Shown: piece after piece, positions 31,333 through 40,125 of the stretch
How positions within the stretch are numbered: position 1 is the first letter of the stretch
Layout: the number at the start of each line of letters is the position of its first letter
From: Candidatus Nanopelagicales bacterium
Lineage (GTDB): Bacteria > Actinomycetota > Actinomycetes > S36-B12 > CAIYMF01
Reading direction: 5' to 3'
Length of the DNA: 64,000 nucleotides
Assembly: GCA_017848795.1 (NCBI GenBank)
Contig: JAFIHG010000050.1
Span: 94,449 to 158,448 of the forward strand
Made by a program: the position numbers and the translations under genes
The notes under the pieces: model-generated
Seen by the model: only the letters and a program-made list of their open reading frames with translations
Told to the model about the DNA's origin: nothing
Databases searched by the model: none

Positions 31333-31512
31333 GTGTACTTCACCGACCGCGGCATCGAGGAGCTCGAGGACCGGCGGGGCGAGGAGGACGTCAGCCTCGC
31401 CTGGCTGGCCGCCCAGCTGCGCACCTTCGTCGACCTGCACCCGGAGTTCGAGGTCCCGGTCGACCGCCTCGCTGTCTGGCTCGCCCGGCTGGACGACCAG
31501 GACGACGACTGA
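31333..31512 (+). CDS. DUF6104 small protein
   Basis: A 59-residue acidic protein beginning Y-F-T-D-R-G-I-E-E-L-E and ending L-A-R-L-D-D-Q-D-D-D. It matches DUF6104, a small family regularly found just after kgd in actinobacteria. The GTG start is five bases after the kgd stop, so co-transcription is near certain. No function is known; the conserved linkage suggests a role with the 2-oxoglutarate complex. Confidence 0.88.
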   Translation: MYFTDRGIEELEDRRGEEDVSLAWLAAQLRTFVDLHPEFEVPVDRLAVWLARLDDQDDD

Positions 31513-31533
31513 CCGTCCCCGAGCGGTCCCCCG

Positions 31534-32502
31534 TCAGGGGGTGAGGACGAGCTTGCCGATGTGGTCGCCCGCCTCCAGCTGCTCGAACGCCGAACGTGCG
31601 TCGCGCAGCGGCCGGACGTCCGCGATCGTCGGGCGCAGCCCGGTGTCGACGCAGACGTCGAGCAGCGCGGCGAGCTCCTCGCGGGTCCCCATCGTCGAGC
31701 CGATCACCGAGAGCTGCAGGAAGAAGACCCGCGACAGGTCGGCCGGCGGGTTGGAGCCGGTCGTCGCACCGGACACGACGACGACCCCACCGGGCCGCAG
31801 CGACTTCAGGCTGTGGGACCAGGTCGCGGCGCCCACCGTCTCGATCACGGCGTCCACCCGCTCCGGCAGCCGGGCGCCGGGCTCGAACACCGCGTCCGCG
31901 CCGAGCTCCAGTGCCCGCTCCCGCTTGTCGGCTGACCGGCTGGTCGCCCAGACCCGTACGCCCAACACGTTCGCCAGCTGGATCGCGGCGGTCGCCACAC
32001 CACCTCCGGCGCCCTGCACCAGCACGGTGTCCCCCATCCGCAGCCCGGCCTTGGTGGTGAGCATGCGGTACGCGGTCAGCCACGCGGTCGGCAGGCACGC
32101 CGCGTCCTCGAAGGAGAGCTCCGGCGGTTTGGGAAGCGCGTTGCGCTCCGGTACGACCACGTACTCGGCGAGCGTGCCCTGGTGCAGCTCGGAGAGCAGC
32201 GAGCGGCGCGGATCGAGCGTCTCGTCGCCCCGGCCGGCGCGCGGATCGCCGACGACCGCGTGCACCACGACCTCCGTGCCGTCGGGGAGCACCCCGGCCG
32301 CGTCGCAGCCGAGGATCATCGGCAGCCGGTCCGGGGTGATGCCCACGCCGCGCAGCGTCCACAGGTCGTGGTGGTTCAGGCTCGCGGCCCGCACGGCGAC
32401 GCGGACCCATCCCTCGGGGACCTCTGGATCGGGCACATCTCCGAGAGTGAGCCCGGACAGCGGGTCCTCGGGATCGATGGAGGTGGCTGACACGGCGAAC
32501 AT
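31534..32502 (-). CDS. zinc-binding dehydrogenase / quinone oxidoreductase-like protein
   Basis: A 322-residue medium-chain dehydrogenase/reductase. The GroES-like domain has A-A-S-L-N-H-H-D-L-W and L-G-C-D-A-A-G-V, and the Rossmann fold has V-L-V-Q-G-A-G-G-G-V-A-T (about 165). The structural-zinc cysteine cluster is absent, which points to an NADPH:quinone reductase-like enzyme rather than a zinc alcohol dehydrogenase. ATG 32502 is six bases after a TAGGGT box that lies over the last codons of the upstream malic-enzyme gene, so it has its own leaderless promoter. Confidence 0.88.
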   Translation of the reverse strand: MFAVSATSIDPEDPLSGLTLGDVPDPEVPEGWVRVAVRAASLNHHDLWTLRGVGITPDRLPMILGCDAAGVLPDGTEVVVHAVVGDPRAGRGDETLDPRRSLLSELHQGTLAEYVVVPERNALPKPPELSFEDAACLPTAWLTAYRMLTTKAGLRMGDTVLVQGAGGGVATAAIQLANVLGVRVWATSRSADKRERALELGADAVFEPGARLPERVDAVIETVGAATWSHSLKSLRPGGVVVVSGATTGSNPPADLSRVFFLQLSVIGSTMGTREELAALLDVCVDTGLRPTIADVRPLRDARSAFEQLEAGDHIGKLVLTP

Positions 32503-32511
32503 ACGAGGACC

Positions 32512-33741
<1,230 letters not shown>

Positions 33742-33846
33742 GGGCGGTCCTTCTGCAGCAGCGGAGGCGAACGGTCCCTGCAAGAGGGATGACGCCGGGA
33801 CCGGACCGGTGAGGACGGGGGTCGCCCGTATGCCTGCCGATGCTAC

Positions 33847-34173
33847 TCAGCGCCGCAACCAGCTCAACGCCGGGTGATAGCGAAGGAGCGCCCGCCCCAG
33901 CACGAGCTCGTCCGGCACCGCCCCGAAGGTGCGGGAGTCGTCGCTGGCGGCGCCGTTGTCCCCTTCCACCCACCACCCGTGCGCCGTACGACGGATCGCG
34001 CGCTTGACCAGGAGCAGTCCGGCCCGGTCCGGGCGGCGCACGACCACCAACTGCCCGGCGCGCACCGCTGCACCGCCGCGGCGCAACCGCCGTACGAGCA
34101 GCCAGTCACCGTCGTGCAGCGTCGGCGCCATCGAGTCGCCGGCCACCGCGACGCGCTGCAGCGGGGTCCGCAA
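33847..34173 (-). CDS. sodX: nickel-type superoxide dismutase maturation protease (SodX)
   Basis: A small S26 (signal-peptidase-like) protease that removes the NiSOD propeptide to free the nickel-binding histidine. The catalytic Ser is in A-G-D-S-M-A-P-T-L near residue 14 and the Lys in L-L-V-K-R-A-I-R; a G-D-N motif follows. There is no clear transmembrane anchor. I prefer the TTG at 34173 because AGGAGG (34183-34188) lies nine bases upstream, whereas the GTG at 34182 directly abuts it. The gene is divergent from sodN, its substrate. Confidence 0.9.
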   Translation of the reverse strand: MRTPLQRVAVAGDSMAPTLHDGDWLLVRRLRRGGAAVRAGQLVVVRRPDRAGLLLVKRAIRRTAHGWWVEGDNGAASDDSRTFGAVPDELVLGRALLRYHPALSWLRR

Positions 34174-34258
34174 GGTGATCACCTCCTCATGCCAGGTGCG
34201 GTGTCGCGGAGTAGTGTCGCGAGCAGGTCCTCGCTAGATCATCGACGAAGGGGTCACC

Positions 34259-34663
34259 ATGCTGACGAGACTGCTCGCTCCCCGCACCACCGTCCACGCC
34301 CACTGCGACCTGCCCTGCGGCGTGTACGACCCGGCGCAGGCGCGCATCGAGGCGCAGTCGGTCAAGGCCATCATCGAGAAGTACCACGGGAGCGACGACG
34401 AGGCGTTCCGCACCCGCGCGCTGATCATCAAGGAGCAGCGCTCCAACCTCGTCAAGGAGCACCTGTGGGTGCTCTGGACCGACTACTTCAAGCCGCCGCA
34501 CTTCGAGAAGTACCCGCAGCTGCACACGCTGTTCAACGAGGCGACCAAGCTCGCCGGCGGCGGTGGCGGCACGAAGGCGTCGCTCGACGTCGCCGTGGCC
34601 GACCAGCTGCTCGCGAAGATCGACGAGATCGCGGAGATCTTCTGGGAGACCAAGAAGGCCTGA
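34259..34663 (+). CDS. sodN: nickel superoxide dismutase
   Basis: A 134-residue NiSOD precursor. A 14-residue propeptide (ending V-H-A) precedes the nickel hook H-C-D-L-P-C-G-V-Y. After cleavage, the new N-terminal His and Cys2 and Cys6 bind nickel, with Asp3 and Tyr9 also in place. The rest is the usual four-helix bundle. The enzyme dismutates superoxide in the cytoplasm as a homohexamer. GAAGGGG lies five bases before ATG 34259, and a TAGTGT box near 34211 may be its -10. The protease gene sodX is divergent and adjacent. Confidence 0.96.
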   Translation: MLTRLLAPRTTVHAHCDLPCGVYDPAQARIEAQSVKAIIEKYHGSDDEAFRTRALIIKEQRSNLVKEHLWVLWTDYFKPPHFEKYPQLHTLFNEATKLAGGGGGTKASLDVAVADQLLAKIDEIAEIFWETKKA

Positions 34664-34670
34664 ACGTCCA

Positions 34671-34714
34671 CGCCCGGCCGGTCCTACCGCATCCCAACGG
34701 CGACCGGCCGGGCG
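34671..34714. terminator. bidirectional terminator hairpin after sodN
   Basis: CGCCCGGCCGGTC (34671-34683) pairs perfectly with GACCGGCCGGGCG (34702-34714) around an 18-base loop. It lies between the convergent sodN and membrane-protein genes. No T-run follows. Confidence 0.7.
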
Positions 34715-34720
34715 CCCGCG

Positions 34721-35131
34721 TCAGCGGTCGAGCAGCTCGCGCATCCGCGGGTTGAGCATGAGAGCGATGCCGCTCAGCGCGGTGAGCAGGACCAGCCAGC
34801 CGGCCAGGTGCAGCAGCGTCCCGTCACCGGCGACCAGGGTGCCGCCGACGACCAGCCCGAACATCTGCGTAACGATGTACGGCCCGCGCGCGATGTGCCG
34901 GCGGGACATCAACCCGCGCGCGATCAGTGCGATCCCGGCGGCGAACACCAGGAACAACGCGATCTCCACCGGTGCGCCCGCACCCTCGCCCGGCCCGGAC
35001 CGCACCACGGCGACGGCGACCGCGACGGCATAACCGGCGAGGGCGAGCGCCTCGATCGCCGCCACCGCGATGGCCGCGCGCAGCAGCGGCGGGCGCGCCG
35101 TCGGGACCTGCTGCACCGGATCGCCTGACAC
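34721..35131 (-). CDS. four-helix membrane protein of unknown function
   Basis: A 136-residue protein with four predicted transmembrane helices (about residues 16-43, 53-72, 85-102 and 107-123) and no recognisable motif. The C-terminus carries charged residues (N-P-R-M-R-E-L-L-D-R). GTG 35131 is six bases after a TACTGT box and lacks a ribosome-binding site. It is divergent from a lipid-kinase gene, with the two -10 boxes 42 bases apart. I do not recognise the family. Confidence 0.75.
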   Translation of the reverse strand: MSGDPVQQVPTARPPLLRAAIAVAAIEALALAGYAVAVAVAVVRSGPGEGAGAPVEIALFLVFAAGIALIARGLMSRRHIARGPYIVTQMFGLVVGGTLVAGDGTLLHLAGWLVLLTALSGIALMLNPRMRELLDR

Positions 35132-35137
35132 GCCACG

Positions 35138-35191
35138 ACAGTAGCCGCAGCGCTGGCGCAGGTCGGCCGGCGGCGCCGGACATCGTAGGCT
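35138..35191. promoter_or_regulatory. divergent leaderless promoters of the membrane-protein and lipid-kinase genes
   Basis: Minus strand: TACTGT (35138-35143) is six bases before GTG 35131. Plus strand: TAGGCT (35186-35191) is six bases before GTG 35198. Both genes lack a Shine-Dalgarno sequence. Confidence 0.65.
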
Positions 35192-35197
35192 GGCGCC

Positions 35198-36133
35198 GTG
35201 CGCGCGCTGCTCGTCGTCAACCCGGCCGCCACCACGACGACCCCGCGCACCCAGGACGTCATCGTCCACGCGCTCGCCAGCGAGCTCGACCTGGACGTGG
35301 TGAGCACCGATCACCGTGGGCACGCCCGCGAGCTCGCGGAGCGCGCGCGGCGGGACGGCGTCGACGCGGTCCTCACCCTGGGCGGCGACGGCACGGTCAA
35401 CGAGGTCGTGAACGGGCTGCTCGCCGACGGCACCGGCCACGACGTACCGCTGCTCGGGTCGGTGCCCGGCGGCAGCGCGAACGTCTTCGTACGCGCGCTG
35501 GGGCTGCCCGCCGACCCGATCGAGGCCACCGGATCACTGCTCGAGGCGGTGCGCGACAAGCGCACCCGCAGCATCGGGCTGGGCACCGCGGAGTACGACG
35601 ACGGGCTGCACTGGTTCGCCTTCAACGCCGGTCTCGGGATCGACGCGGAGATCATCGAGTCGATGGAGCGGCAACGCGCCGAGGGCGCTGCCGCCACCCC
35701 GCTGCGCTACCTGTCGACGACGCTCGCACAGTTCTTCGTCCACACCGACCGCAGCCGCCCTGCGCTCACGGTCCGCCGCCCCGGCGTCGACCCGGTGGCC
35801 GGGGTCTTCTTCGTCTTCGTCCAGAACACCTCCCCGTGGACGTTCCTCGGCCCGCTGCCGGTAGACCCCTGCCCGCGGGCGTCGTTCGACACCGGGCTCG
35901 ACCTGTTCGCCGGGCGCTCGATGAGCGTGCTGGCCGGCACGCGGCACGCGCGGCGGATGATCCTGCGCAACGCGTTCGGCGGCAGCGCCGGCCAACTAGC
36001 CCTGCACGACCAGGCCGAGCTGGTCATCGACGCGGCACGACCGGTCCCGCTGCAGATCGACGGCGACGCGTGCGGCCCGGTCCGGTCGGTCCGACTGCGC
36101 TCGGTCCCGGAGGCGCTACGGGTGCTCTGCTGA
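35198..36133 (+). CDS. diacylglycerol/lipid kinase family protein
   Basis: A 311-residue member of the DAGK catalytic-domain (YegS/BmrU-like) family, which phosphorylates diacylglycerol or related lipids with ATP. The nucleotide-binding motif is L-G-G-D-G-T-V-N-E-V-V-N-G (about 66-78) and the second signature is G-S-V-P-G-G-S-A-N-V-F (about 89). A C-terminal beta domain ends with Q-I-D-G-D. The N-terminus V-V-N-P-A-A is typical. The GTG start has a -10 box six bases upstream and is probably leaderless. Confidence 0.92.
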   Translation: MRALLVVNPAATTTTPRTQDVIVHALASELDLDVVSTDHRGHARELAERARRDGVDAVLTLGGDGTVNEVVNGLLADGTGHDVPLLGSVPGGSANVFVRALGLPADPIEATGSLLEAVRDKRTRSIGLGTAEYDDGLHWFAFNAGLGIDAEIIESMERQRAEGAAATPLRYLSTTLAQFFVHTDRSRPALTVRRPGVDPVAGVFFVFVQNTSPWTFLGPLPVDPCPRASFDTGLDLFAGRSMSVLAGTRHARRMILRNAFGGSAGQLALHDQAELVIDAARPVPLQIDGDACGPVRSVRLRSVPEALRVLC

Positions 36134-36474
36134 CCCGGCGGTCAGTTCGCTTCGGCATGGAGTGTGACCCAGCCAACACCGGGTTCGAGGGGAACCCGCG
36201 CGCGGCTGCCCTTGTGACACCTCGCTCTCCGTGACAGGGTTGACACGGTCGACTGCCCGTCCGGGCCGCCGACCGCTCCTCACCCGCCCGGAACTCGTGC
36301 AGGGCCCCGCCCGTCATCTGCTCCGGGACGCGGAATGCGAGGGATCGTGACTGCGTTCACAAGATGGTCACGATTCGGGACATTTCGCGAACCGGGACCG
36401 GAGCACGTACCGCACGAAGATCATTCACACGCTAGTCCCGGCACGATGAGCTGCCGGGTTGGAGGAGGACGAGC
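36134..36474. other. intergenic region upstream of whiB1
   Basis: These 341 bases carry the control region of whiB1. They hold a CRP-like site (36346-36361), a TTGACA near 36239 without a matching -10, and the GGAGGAGG ribosome-binding site at about 36461-36468. No small gene was recognised. Confidence 0.5.
36346..36361 (+). promoter_or_regulatory. CRP/GlxR-like binding site upstream of whiB1
   Basis: CGTGA-N6-TCACA matches the CRP-family consensus TGTGA-N6-TCACA at nine of ten positions. It is 114 bases before the whiB1 start. Mycobacterial whiB1 is known to be CRP-controlled, which supports the call. Confidence 0.6.
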
Positions 36475-36732
36475 ATGGACTGGCGCCATCGGGCGGCATG
36501 CCGTGACGAGGACCCCGAGCTGTTCTTCCCCATCGGCAACACCGGTCCGGCCCTGCTGCAGATCGAAGAGGCCAAGCAGGTCTGCCGGCGTTGCCCCGTA
36601 CGCGAGGAGTGCCTCGCGTGGGCGCTCGAGACCGGTCAGGACGCAGGTGTCTGGGGCGGGCTCTCGGAGGACGAACGTCGCGCCCTCAAGCGCCGCAAAG
36701 CCCGCGCCCGCGCGGCGCGCGCAGCCGGCTGA
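36475..36732 (+). CDS. whiB1: WhiB1-type [4Fe-4S] transcriptional regulator
   Basis: An 85-residue Wbl protein nearly superimposable on mycobacterial WhiB1. Cluster cysteines are C9, C37, C40 and C46, the same numbering as WhiB1. The G-V-W-G-G turn is at about 62, and the basic DNA-binding tail K-R-R-K-A-R-A-R follows. WhiB1 binds the major sigma factor and its cluster reacts with nitric oxide. ATG 36475 is preceded by a strong GGAGGAGG site. The gene stands alone and ends before a hairpin. Confidence 0.95.
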   Translation: MDWRHRAACRDEDPELFFPIGNTGPALLQIEEAKQVCRRCPVREECLAWALETGQDAGVWGGLSEDERRALKRRKARARAARAAG

Positions 36733-36738
36733 GCCGTA

Positions 36739-36773
36739 GTCGACGCGACGCCGCCCCCGGCGGCGTCGTCGAC
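36739..36773. terminator. hairpin between whiB1 and the amidohydrolase gene
   Basis: GACGCCGCC pairs with GGCGGCGTC, and an outer GTCGAC pairs with GTCGAC across a two-base bulge. It starts seven bases after the whiB1 stop, between convergent genes. Confidence 0.65.
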
Positions 36774-36807
36774 CGACCGCATCTTCGGGGCGTCCCTCCT
36801 GCGCTGC

Positions 36808-37890
36808 TCAGGCGATCACCTGACCGCGCAGCAGCATCCGCTGCGGCGACGCGATGGTGGCGAGTTCCGCGCGAGGGTCGGCGGCGTACGCGACGAGATC
36901 AGCCGGTGCGCCCTCCTCGAGACCCGGCAGGCCGAGCCACTCCCGCGCGCGCCACGAGGCGCTCGCAATGACGTCCGGCTGTGGGATGCCGGCGCCGACC
37001 AGCGCCGCGATCTCGTCGCGTACCCGCCCGTGCGGCAACGAGCCGCCCGCGTCGGTGCCGGTGAAGATGGGTATCCCGGCCTCCCAGGCCGCGCGGACGC
37101 GTGCTCGTGATGTCTCGTACAACGCCCGCATGTGCGCTGCGTAGACCGGGAACTTCGCCTGTGCCTGCTCGGCTATCGCGGGGTTGTTGTCGATGTTGAT
37201 GAGCGTCGGCACGACGGCGATGCCGCGCCGGGCGACCTCGTCGAGGAGATCCTCGGTGAGCCCGGTGCCGTGCTCGATCGAGTCGATGCCGGCTGCGATG
37301 AGGCCCGGCAGCGCGTCCTCGCCGAAGACATGCGCCGCGACGCGTACACCGAGCTCGTGTGCGCGACCGATGGCCGCCGCGAGCGCGTCGTCGGGAAATG
37401 TCGGTGCGAGGTCGCCGAGCTCGCGGTCGATCCAGTCGGCCGCGATCTTCACCCAGCCGTCGCCCAGCGCCGCCTGCTCCTCCACCTTGGCGACGAGTTC
37501 GTCCGGCTCGATCTCGATGCCGAGGTCGCGGATGTAGCGCCTGGTACGCGCGATGTGTCGCCCGGCACGGATCAGCCGCGGCAGGTCGTCACGCTCTTGC
37601 ACCGGCCGGTTGTCCACCGGCGACCCGGCATCGCGGAGCAGCAGGGCGCCGGCGTCGCGGTCGGAGATCGCTTGCTGGGCCAGGGCTTCCGGATCGGACA
37701 CGTGGGACCCGTCCGTGCCGATCCCCACGTGGCAATGCGCATCGACGAACCCCGGCAGCAGCCAACCACCCTCGACCACGGTGTCCGCGCTGCCTGTGTA
37801 CCGCTCGAAGGTGAGCCTGCCGTCCACCACCCAGGCGTCGCGCTCCACCTCGTCCGGGAGGAACACCCCGCGTAGATGAAGGACCGTCAC
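36808..37890 (-). CDS. metal-dependent amidohydrolase family protein
   Basis: A 360-residue TIM-barrel amidohydrolase like the imidazolonepropionase-related group. Metal ligands are F-V-D-A-H-C-H (about 50), a Lys candidate in W-V-K-I-A-A-D-W (about 147), R-V-A-A-H-V-F (about 186), S-I-E-H-G-T (about 206) and the catalytic Asp in G-T-D-A-G-G (about 290). Substrate cannot be named. GTG 37890 has TAACGT (37897-37902) exactly six bases upstream and no ribosome-binding site, so it is probably leaderless. It is convergent with whiB1. Confidence 0.88.
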   Translation of the reverse strand: MTVLHLRGVFLPDEVERDAWVVDGRLTFERYTGSADTVVEGGWLLPGFVDAHCHVGIGTDGSHVSDPEALAQQAISDRDAGALLLRDAGSPVDNRPVQERDDLPRLIRAGRHIARTRRYIRDLGIEIEPDELVAKVEEQAALGDGWVKIAADWIDRELGDLAPTFPDDALAAAIGRAHELGVRVAAHVFGEDALPGLIAAGIDSIEHGTGLTEDLLDEVARRGIAVVPTLINIDNNPAIAEQAQAKFPVYAAHMRALYETSRARVRAAWEAGIPIFTGTDAGGSLPHGRVRDEIAALVGAGIPQPDVIASASWRAREWLGLPGLEEGAPADLVAYAADPRAELATIASPQRMLLRGQVIA

Positions 37891-37896
37891 ACCGGC

Positions 37897-37902
37897 ACGT
37901 TA
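37897..37902 (-). promoter_or_regulatory. leaderless promoter of the amidohydrolase gene
   Basis: TAACGT is six bases before GTG 37890 on the minus strand; no Shine-Dalgarno sequence is present. Confidence 0.6.
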
Positions 37903-37964
37903 TCGGCACCGAGCCGCCGCCGATCCCGTGGCACGCCTGCCTCAACTCTCGGCTCCCCTAACCG

Positions 37965-38024
37965 CACGGTGATCGAGCGAAGTCGAGACCATGATCACCG
38001 ACGTGGTCTCGACTACGCTCGACC
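37965..38024. repeat. imperfect hairpin of the GATCGAGCG-AGTCGAGA family
   Basis: The left arm (about 37968-37990) and right arm (about 38002-38024) pair over 23 bases with two mismatches. The sequence resembles the dispersed GGTCGAGCG-AGTCGAGACC intergenic palindromes of many actinobacterial genomes. A second copy of the left arm is at 38177-38200. Confidence 0.75.
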
Positions 38025-38083
38025 ACCGAGAACTCGCCCGGTCTTTTGACGCGCCGACGGGCGCGTCACCAGACCCAAAGAGC

Positions 38084-38355
38084 CTCGACCACCGGATGGT
38101 CGGCTGGTCCAAAGGCCGCCCGGCCGGTCTGTGGGTCACACGGGGTGCTCCGCAACGGAGCACGCTCGGCCAACCCCACGGTGATCGAGCGCAGTCGAGA
38201 TCACTGCCACCCGATCGTGGAGCGGACCCAACCTGCCGTCGGATCACCCCTACGAGAACGTGGTCTGCTCCGCTCGACCGCCGGATGGCCGCCTGCTCCT
38301 TTGCGGTGCGCGACCCGACGGCCACGCGGCCTTTGCTCGACTGCTGGATGGTCGG
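38084..38355. repeat. three degenerate copies of a 20-base repeat
   Basis: CTCGACCACCGGATGGTCGG (38084-38103) recurs with changes at 38273-38292 and 38336-38355, spaced 189 and 63 bases. The 522-base gap 37891-38412 consists largely of these repeats and the hairpin family beside them. No protein-coding gene is evident in it. Confidence 0.65.
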
Positions 38356-38399
38356 GCGGGGGTTTGGTGCGTGGCCAGGTCAGCCCGCTGTCGAGCGGG

Positions 38400-38405
38400 T
38401 AGCGT
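38400..38405 (+). promoter_or_regulatory. leaderless promoter of the acetolactate-synthase-like gene
   Basis: TAGCGT is seven bases before ATG 38413, and there is no Shine-Dalgarno sequence. Confidence 0.55.
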
Positions 38406-38412
38406 CGCAGTC

Positions 38413-40116
38413 ATGACTGCGACGGGGACCGATGACCTGGCCGGCTTTGCGGGCGAGCAGGAGCAGCTCGAGGGGCACGGCGGCGACCACGCGGTTGCGG
38501 CAGCGCTGGCGCATGGCGTCGACACCATGTTCACGCTGTCCGGTGCGCACGTGTTCCCGCTGTATGACGCCGCCGTGGGCGGAAAGGCGGCGATCGATGC
38601 CGGCACACCGGGGCCGATGCGCCTCGTGGACGTACGGCACGAACAGACGGCCGTCTTCGCCGCGGAGGGTTACGCCAAGCTGACACGCACACCGGGTCTC
38701 GCGGTCCTGACCGCGGGACCCGGCGTGACGAACGGCGTCTCGGCCGTCACCACCGCCCACTTCAACTCCACCCCGCTGGTGGTGATCGGCGGCCGGGCCC
38801 CCGACTACCGGTGGGGATCGGGCGCACTGCAGGAGCTCGACCAGCCGCCGCTGTTCGCGGGGATCACCAAGTCGGCAGGAACGATCCACGATCCTGCCGA
38901 CATCGGGGCACGCGTCGCCGACGGGTTCACCCTCGCCGGGGCCCCGCGCCGCGGACCGGTGTTCCTGGACGTGCCGATGGACATCCTCTACTCCCGCGCC
39001 ACGTCAACGCTTCCGGTGCGCGCAGCGGTCGCACCGGTCGATCCGGACCCTGCGGACGTCGAGCAGCTGGTGTCGCTGCTGGCCGAATCGCAGCGCCCGG
39101 TCCTGGTGATCGGCGGCGAGGTGTGGGCCGACCGTGCGGAGCACGCGGCGGCAGAGTTCGCAACGACCACTGGGATTCCCGTCGTTGCGAATGGCATGGG
39201 CCGCGGCGTCGTACCCGCTGGCGACCCGCTGCTCGCGACACGCGCGCGCAGCGTCGCGTTCTCGGAGGCCGACCTGGTCATCGTCGTAGGGACCCCGCTC
39301 GACTTCCGGCTGGGGTACGGCGTGTTCGGGGAGGCGCAGGTCGCGCACGTCGTCGGCAGCTCCGAGCAGTTGAGCCGGACGGCGACGCTCGCCGCCGGCG
39401 CGGCAGGCGACCTGACCCGTACCCTCGGAGCACTGCGCACCGGCTGGGAGGCGCTGCTCCGCAGGCCGTCCTACGACGAGTGGGCGACACGCCTCGGGGA
39501 GGCTAGTGCCGCTGCGCGGGCGGGCGACAGCGACGTACTTGCGAGCAGCGCCACACCTGTCCATCCCGGCCGGATCTACGGGGAGTTGCTGCCGCGACTC
39601 GCCGACGACGCCGTCGTCATCGGGGACGGTGGCGACTTCGTGTCGTTCGCGGGCAGGTACGTCGAGCCGCGCACGGCGGGCTGCTGGTTGGACCCTGGTC
39701 CGTACGGCTGCCTGGGCACCGGACTGGGCTACGCCATCGCCGCGCGGCTTGCCCGCCCGTCCGCCCAGGTCGTACTGCTGCTCGGCGACGGCGCGGCCGG
39801 GATGTCGTTGATGGACGTCGACACCTTGGTCCGCCATCGGCTGCCCGTGGTGATGGTGATGGGCAACAACGGCATCTGGGCGCTCGAGAAGCACCCGATG
39901 CGCTTCTTGTACCAGTACGACGTCGTAGCCGACCTGCAGCAGGCGACGCGGTACGACGAGGTCGTACGCGCGCTCGGCGGAGCGGGCGAGACGGTGACCG
40001 ACCCCGCAGAGGTGGGGCCGGCGCTCGACCGTGCCTTCGAGGCCGGCGTGCCGTACCTCGTGAACGTCATCACGGACCCGGCGGTCGCCTACCCGCGCAG
40101 CACCACCGGGGTGTGA
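38413..40116 (+). CDS. thiamine-diphosphate enzyme, acetolactate synthase-like
   Basis: A 567-residue three-domain TPP enzyme. The N-terminal PYR domain has the catalytic Glu in R-H-E-Q-T-A-V-F-A-A-E-G-Y (about 74-90) and A-G-P-G-V-T-N-G. The middle domain has V-I-G-G-E-V-W-A-D. The C-terminal domain has the TPP motif G-D-G-A-A-G then G-N-N-G-I-W. It is not beside an ilvN regulatory subunit or other branched-chain genes, so it may be a relative such as an oxalyl-CoA decarboxylase-like or catabolic acetolactate synthase. The start is set by a -10 box seven bases upstream. Confidence 0.87.
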   Translation: MTATGTDDLAGFAGEQEQLEGHGGDHAVAAALAHGVDTMFTLSGAHVFPLYDAAVGGKAAIDAGTPGPMRLVDVRHEQTAVFAAEGYAKLTRTPGLAVLTAGPGVTNGVSAVTTAHFNSTPLVVIGGRAPDYRWGSGALQELDQPPLFAGITKSAGTIHDPADIGARVADGFTLAGAPRRGPVFLDVPMDILYSRATSTLPVRAAVAPVDPDPADVEQLVSLLAESQRPVLVIGGEVWADRAEHAAAEFATTTGIPVVANGMGRGVVPAGDPLLATRARSVAFSEADLVIVVGTPLDFRLGYGVFGEAQVAHVVGSSEQLSRTATLAAGAAGDLTRTLGALRTGWEALLRRPSYDEWATRLGEASAAARAGDSDVLASSATPVHPGRIYGELLPRLADDAVVIGDGGDFVSFAGRYVEPRTAGCWLDPGPYGCLGTGLGYAIAARLARPSAQVVLLLGDGAAGMSLMDVDTLVRHRLPVVMVMGNNGIWALEKHPMRFLYQYDVVADLQQATRYDEVVRALGGAGETVTDPAEVGPALDRAFEAGVPYLVNVITDPAVAYPRSTTGV

Positions 40117-40125
40117 TCCGCCGGC

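Noticed and set aside
38084..38355. CRISPR-like array in the 38-kb gap
   Set aside because: The repeats are degenerate and unequally spaced (189 and 63 bases), and no cas gene is nearby.
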